Assembly (NCBI RefSeq): GCF_030445035.2 | Contig: NC_080680.1 | Coordinates: 115,966,228-116,030,227 of the forward strand | Direction: 5' to 3' | Length of the DNA stretch: 64,000 bases | Origin: Dasypus novemcinctus | Lineage: Eukaryota; Chordata; Mammalia; Cingulata; Dasypodidae | Part shown: piece after piece, positions 58,261 through 64,000 of the stretch | Layout of the letters: each line of letters starts with the position of its first letter | How positions within the stretch are numbered: the stretch's first letter is position 1 | Notes under the pieces: model-generated | What the model saw: only the letters and a program-made list of their open reading frames with translations | Told to the model about the DNA's origin: nothing | Databases searched by the model: none | Made by a program: the position numbers and the translations under genes

Positions 58261-58897
58261 TATGGTACTATAATTCCACTTTTTGATTTTTAAATGATAA
58301 ACCACTCCTGTATATCTAGATATAACTCAACTTGGTTGTAATCTATTGTTCTTTTTCTATAACACTTCATTAAATATTCTAATTTTTCCATTTAGGACAT
58401 TTCCATCTATGTTCATACTACAGATAGGTTCTTAATTTTAATTTAAAAATATATCCTTATTAGATTTTGCTATCAATTTTTCTGGCCTCATAAAATGAAT
58501 CGGGAAAATTTTCTACTCTGTGACTATTCCTTGAAAAATTGAAATAATCCATTGCAAACATAATCCTCCCTTTTTAGAATTCATAAATAGTATCAAACTT
58601 CTACAACATTTGAAACAAGTGAAAGAAATACAAAATACCACCAAAGAAATAGAAGGCTTTGGTAAAGATATAGAAGATATAAATAAAGACCAAATGGAAA
58701 TTTTAGAACAGAAAACACAATGATGGAGATAAAAATATGTTTTGAATGGACTTATCACCAGATTGAAGGGGACAAAGGGAAGAATCAGCGAATTCAAAGA
58801 TAGAAAAAGAGAAATTAACCAACCTAAACAATGGAGATACAATGACTTAAAAAAAAAAAAGAGCAAAGTGACATGGACATGTGGAATTATAATGACA

Positions 58898-60393
58898 ACA
58901 ACTGAGGGAGTGCGGAGTTCCTAGCCAGGGGAGCTCTATCACAGTCCCTAAAGGAACAGCAAGTGCAATGGCAAGTGCAATGCAAAGACCAAAAATGAAG
59001 GAAGATCAAAAAATGAGCCCTTGATACTAATGACTATGCTTGTAAGCCTGTGCACCTGAAATAAGAACAAGGCCTAGAGCTGCAGGGTGCATAAGAGTTA
59101 CCTTCTGAGAGCTCTGTGTTGCTCAAATGTGGCCAATCTCAAAGCCAAACTCAGCATGTAAATGCATTGCCTTCCCCCCAGCATGGGACATGACTCCCAG
59201 GGATAAGCCTCCCTGGCGCCGAGGGATTACTACCAAGTACCAGCTGATGATGTAACTAGAAAATGACCTTGAATAAAAGGGTCAACTTGGACCAGCAGAA
59301 TATCTCAATCTACATATAATACCAGGAGTCAAAAATGCTTTTTGACCTGAATCAAAGGGAGAAATGGAAAGGACAAATGAGTTTATACGGCTATGAGTCT
59401 CCAAAAAGAGCCGGGAGGTTATCAGAGGGGTTGCCCTTATGCACACCTCAGCAGAGTCCCAGAGACAGATAAAGTAGATACAACATCAGGTTTTGGTTCT
59501 TCTGAGGGCTACAGAGACCCATAGGTTCTATGGTCATGGCAGATGGAGTTCAGTGCCATGTCAGTTGGCCCTACTTTGGAGTTTGTGTTTCTGTGTGATG
59601 CAGCTGGACTCAGGTGTGATCTCTGTCCATAATCCTCTCCTGTTACTTTTACCAGATCTGTATTTGGTGCTGGGGTTTAGTGTATACCCAGGGGACCTGA
59701 ATCTCTGGACTGACCATGTGATAGCCAGGCCCTGAGCCTCAACAGACTTGCAACCCCTACACTCTGGTTTATTGGACTTACCCCACTCAGCTAACATGGA
59801 GTTGAAGAAGGTCAACCACCACACCAGGGAGCCAAGAGTGCCTACAACTGAAAGCAGGAGAATTGCATCCAGCATCCATGTGGAATGTGACCCCCTCTTG
59901 ACATAGATGTGGAGTGGACACAAACATTCTAAGGTCCACAGGATGGAGGAATAGAGTATGGATTAGAATGGACTTACTGACATTCTATACATGAACTATT
60001 GTGATTAGTAATCGAGGAAAATGTGGCATTGGTGTGGAGAATATGGCCATGGTGGCTGCTGAGGGTAGGGAGTAGGAGGAAGAGATGTGATGTGGGGCAT
60101 TTTCAGGGATTGGAGTTGTCCTGGGTGGTGCTGCAGGGACAATTACCGGACATTGTATGTCCTCCCATGGCCCACTGTGTGGACTGTGGGAAAGTGTGGG
60201 CTATGGTGTGGACCATTGACCATGAGGTGCAGCGGTGCTCAGAGATGTATTCACCAAGTTCAATGACTGTCTCATGATGTTGGAGGAGGTTGTTTTTATG
60301 GGGGGAGGAGTGGGGTAAGGGGGGGTGGAGGGTATATGGGGGCCTCATATTTTTTTAATGTAACATTAGAAAAATAAATAAGGACAAAAAATA
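58898..60393 (+). mobile_element. 5'-truncated L1 3' region, sense
   Basis: Sense copy of the long xenarthran 3' region, ending in 'tcatatttttttaatgtaac' and an A-rich tail. Flanked by the 10 bp repeat tataatgaca (58888-58897 and 60394-60403). No ORF2 sequence. Open frames at 59493-59735 (plus), 59561-59923 (minus) and 60023-60277 (plus) are repeat-derived. Confidence 0.8.
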
Positions 60394-60857
60394 TATAATG
60401 ACATATCTAATGTTGATGCCATTGGAGTCCCAGAAGCAAAGAAGAAAGAATGTGTGGCTGAAAAGTATTCAAATAATTAATGACTGAAAATTTACCAAAA
60501 CTAGAAAAAAAAGTCCATATAAATTTACAGGTTAAAGACACAGACTGAACCTCCAACAAGATAAACCTAAAGAAATCCACACCAAGAAACATTAAAATCA
60601 AACTTCTGAAAGTAAAGGCAAAAATAATCTTGAGGCATTTAAAAAGAAATATGGCAAAAACTTTGAAAGACAGGAAACATCATAAGTCATGGAGGCCAGA
60701 AGATAGTGCCAGAACATTTTTTTAGGTGCTGAAAGGAAAGATCTGTCAAACCAGGAAAAGAAAACTGTTGCCACCAAACCTATCCTTAAAGAGCGGCTAA
60801 AGAAATATCTTTGTCTGTTTTTGTTATCATGGTGATGCTGACATAATAAAATATACT

Positions 60858-60915
60858 TTCTCCTCTCCCTCCTCTTCCTCCTCCTCCTCAAAAAAAAAAA
60901 AAAAAAAAAAAAAAG
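60858..60915 (+). repeat. Pyrimidine-rich (TCC)n run followed by poly-A
   Basis: A 'ctcctcttcctcctcctc' run directly followed by about 24 A. Low complexity inside the old L1. Confidence 0.85.
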
Positions 60916-63900
60916 AATGGCTAAAGGAAGTTCTTATATAAAAAAAATTAAATGACAAAAGAAATCCAGGAACATCAGGAGGTAGGAAAGAACAATGGAA
61001 AGAGTAAACATATGGGTAAAAACAAGAGACTATCTTTTCTTCTTGAGTTTTCCAAATTATGTTTGATGTTTTAAGCAGAATTTATAACATTCTCTGATAT
61101 GGTCCTCATTGTCTGTAGAGGAAATATTCAAAGCAATTATAACAGGAGGAGGTAAAGGAACTTAAAAAGAGATAATATTTCTCTCCTTCACTTGAAATGT
61201 TAATATGTTTCCACCGAGACTGTGATAAAATAAATATGCATAATACAGTACTCAGAGCAACCACTAAAAATCTATAGAGATATACCTCAAAATACCACTG
61301 ATTAAACAAAATTATAAAATACTCAATACACAGAAGCCAGGAAAAAAGACAATGGAGAGACCAAAAACAGAAAGAGCAAGCAGTAAAACAACAGAAAAAT
61401 GGCATACTTAAGTCCCAACATACGAATAATGACATTAACTATAAATGGTTTAATTACACAGATAAAAGATAGTGATTACTAGAGTAGTTAAAAAAAAGTC
61501 TACAAAAACTCATTTCCCATGAAACAATACAGATAGGTTGAAAGTAAAAGGGTGGGAAAAAAAGATATATAATGCAAGCATTAATTTAAAAAAAGAGTAG
61601 TGGCTATTTCAAAATCAAATGAAGCAGACTTTAGAGCAAAGAAAATTACCTCAGACTGAAAGGTCATTACATAATGATAAAAAAGACCAATTCATCAAGA
61701 AGACGCAGAAACCCTAAATTTATATATCTTACCAAAAAGCTGTAAAATATATGAAGCAAAATCTGATAGAACTGAATGGAGAAATAGACAAATCACAATT
61801 ATAGTTGGAGACTTCAACTCCCCTCCTTCAGCAATTGATAGAACCACTAGACAGATAACTAACAAGGATATAGAAGAAGTGAATAATACAATCAATTAAC
61901 ATGATGTAATTGACATTCATAAACATTGTATCCAACAATAGAAGAAATTCATTATTTTCTAGTGCCCATAGAACATATACCAATCTAGACTGTATCCCAG
62001 ACAACAAAACAAACCTCAGTATATTTAACATAATTTAAAAAATACGGAATGTGTTCTCTAGCCACAATAGAATAAAACTAAAAATTTATAGCAGAATGCT
62101 AATGTGAAAATCTCCAAATCTTTGAAATGAAAACAAAAACAAAAACAACCACATTTCCTAATAACCCATGGATCAAAGAGGATATCTGAAGTGAAATAAG
62201 AAAACACATTGAATTGTAATGAAAATTCAACGTATCAAAATTTCTGGGGTGCAGCTACAGCAATTCTCAGTGGTAAATCAATAGCACTAAAATCATTCTA
62301 TTGTAATTGAGAAAGAGTTTCTAATCAGTAATCTAAGCTCCCATGTTATGAAATTCCAAAAGAACAACATAAACTGAAAACCAGCAGAAGGAAGAAAATA
62401 ATACAGATAACAGTAAAAACCAGTGAAATTGACAGCAAAATCAATAGAGAAAATCAGCCAAACAAAACGCTCAGTCTTTGAAAAGATCAATAAAATTGAT
62501 AAACTTCTATCAAGACTGACAAAGCAAAAGGTGAGAAGACACAAGTTATCAATATCAAGAATGAAATGGTTATATAACTGCAGACCCTAAAGACACATAA
62601 AGGATTATAAGGGAATAATACAAACAATACTTCACAGATAAATTTGACAATTTAGATGAATGGACCAATTTCATTCAAAAGCACAAACTACTATGGATCA
62701 CCCAATAAGAAATAGATAATTTAAATAACACTATAAATATTAATAATTAAATTTAATTATAAAGTGTATTTATAATTAAATTCTACTCCCAATCTCTAAG
62801 CCCAAAAAGCTTCACAAATAATTTTAGTAAAATTTAAAGAGAAATTAACACCAATTATAAGTCTTTTACAGAAAGTAGGAGAGGAATTCTAGTTTCACTT
62901 TATGAGGCCAATATTCCACTGATATGAAAATCAGACAAGGACAGCATAAACAATTAAAACTACAGTCCAACATCCCTCATGAATATAGATGCAAAATCTT
63001 TATTAAAAATTAGCAAGCTTATTTCCACAGTATTTAAAAGAATTAAACACCTGACCAAGTGGGTTTATTCCAGAGATTAAAGCAAGTTCAATAATTGAAA
63101 ATCAACCAGAGTAACCCACCCTATTAACAGAGTACAGAAAAAATCACATGATCATATCAATTAATGTAGAAAAAGCAACTGAAAAAATCTAATACCCATT
63201 AATAATAAAAATTCTTGGAAAACTATGAAAAGAGAATTTACTCAACTTGGTAAAGTGCATCTACAAAATTTCTACAGCTAAAATTAAATTAATGTTTAAA
63301 GACTGAAATCTTTCTCTTAAGATCTGGAATAAGGCAATAAGGTCTATTCTCAGCACTTCTATTCTTCATGGCACTGAAAATTCTTGCCAGTGCAATAAGG
63401 TAAGGAAAGAAAAAAAGGCATTCATATTGAAAAGGAAGAAATAAAACTCTCCTTATTTTTGGATGACGTGATGACTTACATAGGATCCAAGAAATCTAAG
63501 AAAAATGTCCAAGAACAAATAAGGAAGTTCAGTAGCATTGCAGGATTAAAGATCAATGTGCAAAAATTGATTGCATTATCTTATACTAGCAATGAACACT
63601 TGGGAACAAATAAAAATTACAATAGCATTCACAATCACTCTGAAAAGAGAAATACTTAGATGTCTAAGAAAACATATCCAGAACTTGCATGCTACAAAAC
63701 AATGATGAAAGAAGTCAAAGGCAATATAAATAAATGGATATACATACTGCATTCAAAGATTAGAAGACTCAACATAATAAATATTTCAATTCTCCCCAAA
63801 TTGTCAATTCCTACCAATTCAGCGATTTATGCATATAGACAAGCTGATTCTAAATTTTATGTTAAAAAGCTAAGGAACTAGAATAGTTAAGGCAGTTTTG

Positions 63901-64000
63901 AAAAAGATTAAAGTGGGAGAAATTACTCCACTCAATTTTAATATTCCTTACATATATACAGTAATCAAGACGGATTGGGATTGGTAAGGGATAGACACAT

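Larger units (their letters stand above)
58540..64000 (+). mobile_element. Old L1 LINE, sense, running off the window
   Basis: ORF1-like DNA at 58640-58860 and 60394-60900 ('ggagtcccagaagcaaagaa', 'gacaggaaacatcataag'), ORF2 endonuclease at about 61790-62000 ('agttggagacttcaactcc', VGDFNS), and reverse-transcriptase-like DNA at 63400-63880 including FLDDVM, a degenerate form of the FADD-type active-site motif, followed by SYTSNEHLGTN. Frames are heavily broken. A younger L1 3' region is nested at 58898-60393. No clear 3' end within the window. Confidence 0.75.

Noticed and set aside
1-64000. CRISPR-like arrays, operons or another prokaryote-type system
   Set aside because: No regularly spaced short repeats beyond microsatellites, no dense gene strings, and all content is typical of a mammalian genome. 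I found no convincing undescribed multi-gene system.

Overview
The window is vertebrate nuclear DNA: AT-rich, gene-poor and dense in transposons. The tRNA-derived SINEs have a head carrying the phrase 'acttggcccagtggttagg', a B-box-like 'ggttcaaaccc' and a GC-rich body. They match what I know as the DAS family of armadillos. With the xenarthran-type L1 3' regions and ERV-L LTRs, they point to an armadillo (Cingulata, most likely Dasypus). Species assignment is an inference from repeat content.

Only two intact protein-coding genes are supported. Both are single-exon class II olfactory receptors on the minus strand (4694-5647 and 44055-44990) and both resemble OR13D1. They align without gaps over 300 residues and differ at 44 of these (about 85% identity). 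Their flanks match in the same order and orientation (about 4.57-20.33 kb and 43.9-58.2 kb). The window therefore holds a direct segmental duplication carrying an odorant receptor, and the two copies have since received different transposons.

Layout. 1-3.6 kb: old antisense L1 interrupted by two solo LTRs and a SINE. 4.57-20.33 kb: duplication copy A, with the first receptor, an internally deleted L1 (5.89-9.48 kb), a SINE, MIR and L2 relics, and a 5'-truncated L1 3' region (16.4-20.1 kb) that hosts a twin-primed TAF9B retropseudogene (19.12-20.09 kb). 20.3-43.9 kb: repeat-rich spacer with L2, HAL1/L1, an antisense L1 holding three SINEs, and further L1 3' regions. 43.9-58.2 kb: copy B, with the second receptor, two LTRs and a 6.7 kb internally deleted L1 with a 16 bp target-site duplication. 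58.3-64 kb: old sense L1 split by a younger L1 3' region and running off the end.

I found no unknown multi-gene system, CRISPR array, rRNA or functional tRNA. The most informative items are the receptor duplication with clustered changes in transmembrane segment 5, the TAF9B retrocopy with inversion and an apparent retained intron end, and the dated series of insertions separating the two paralogous copies. Family names for repeats rest on recognition by eye, not on a database search.
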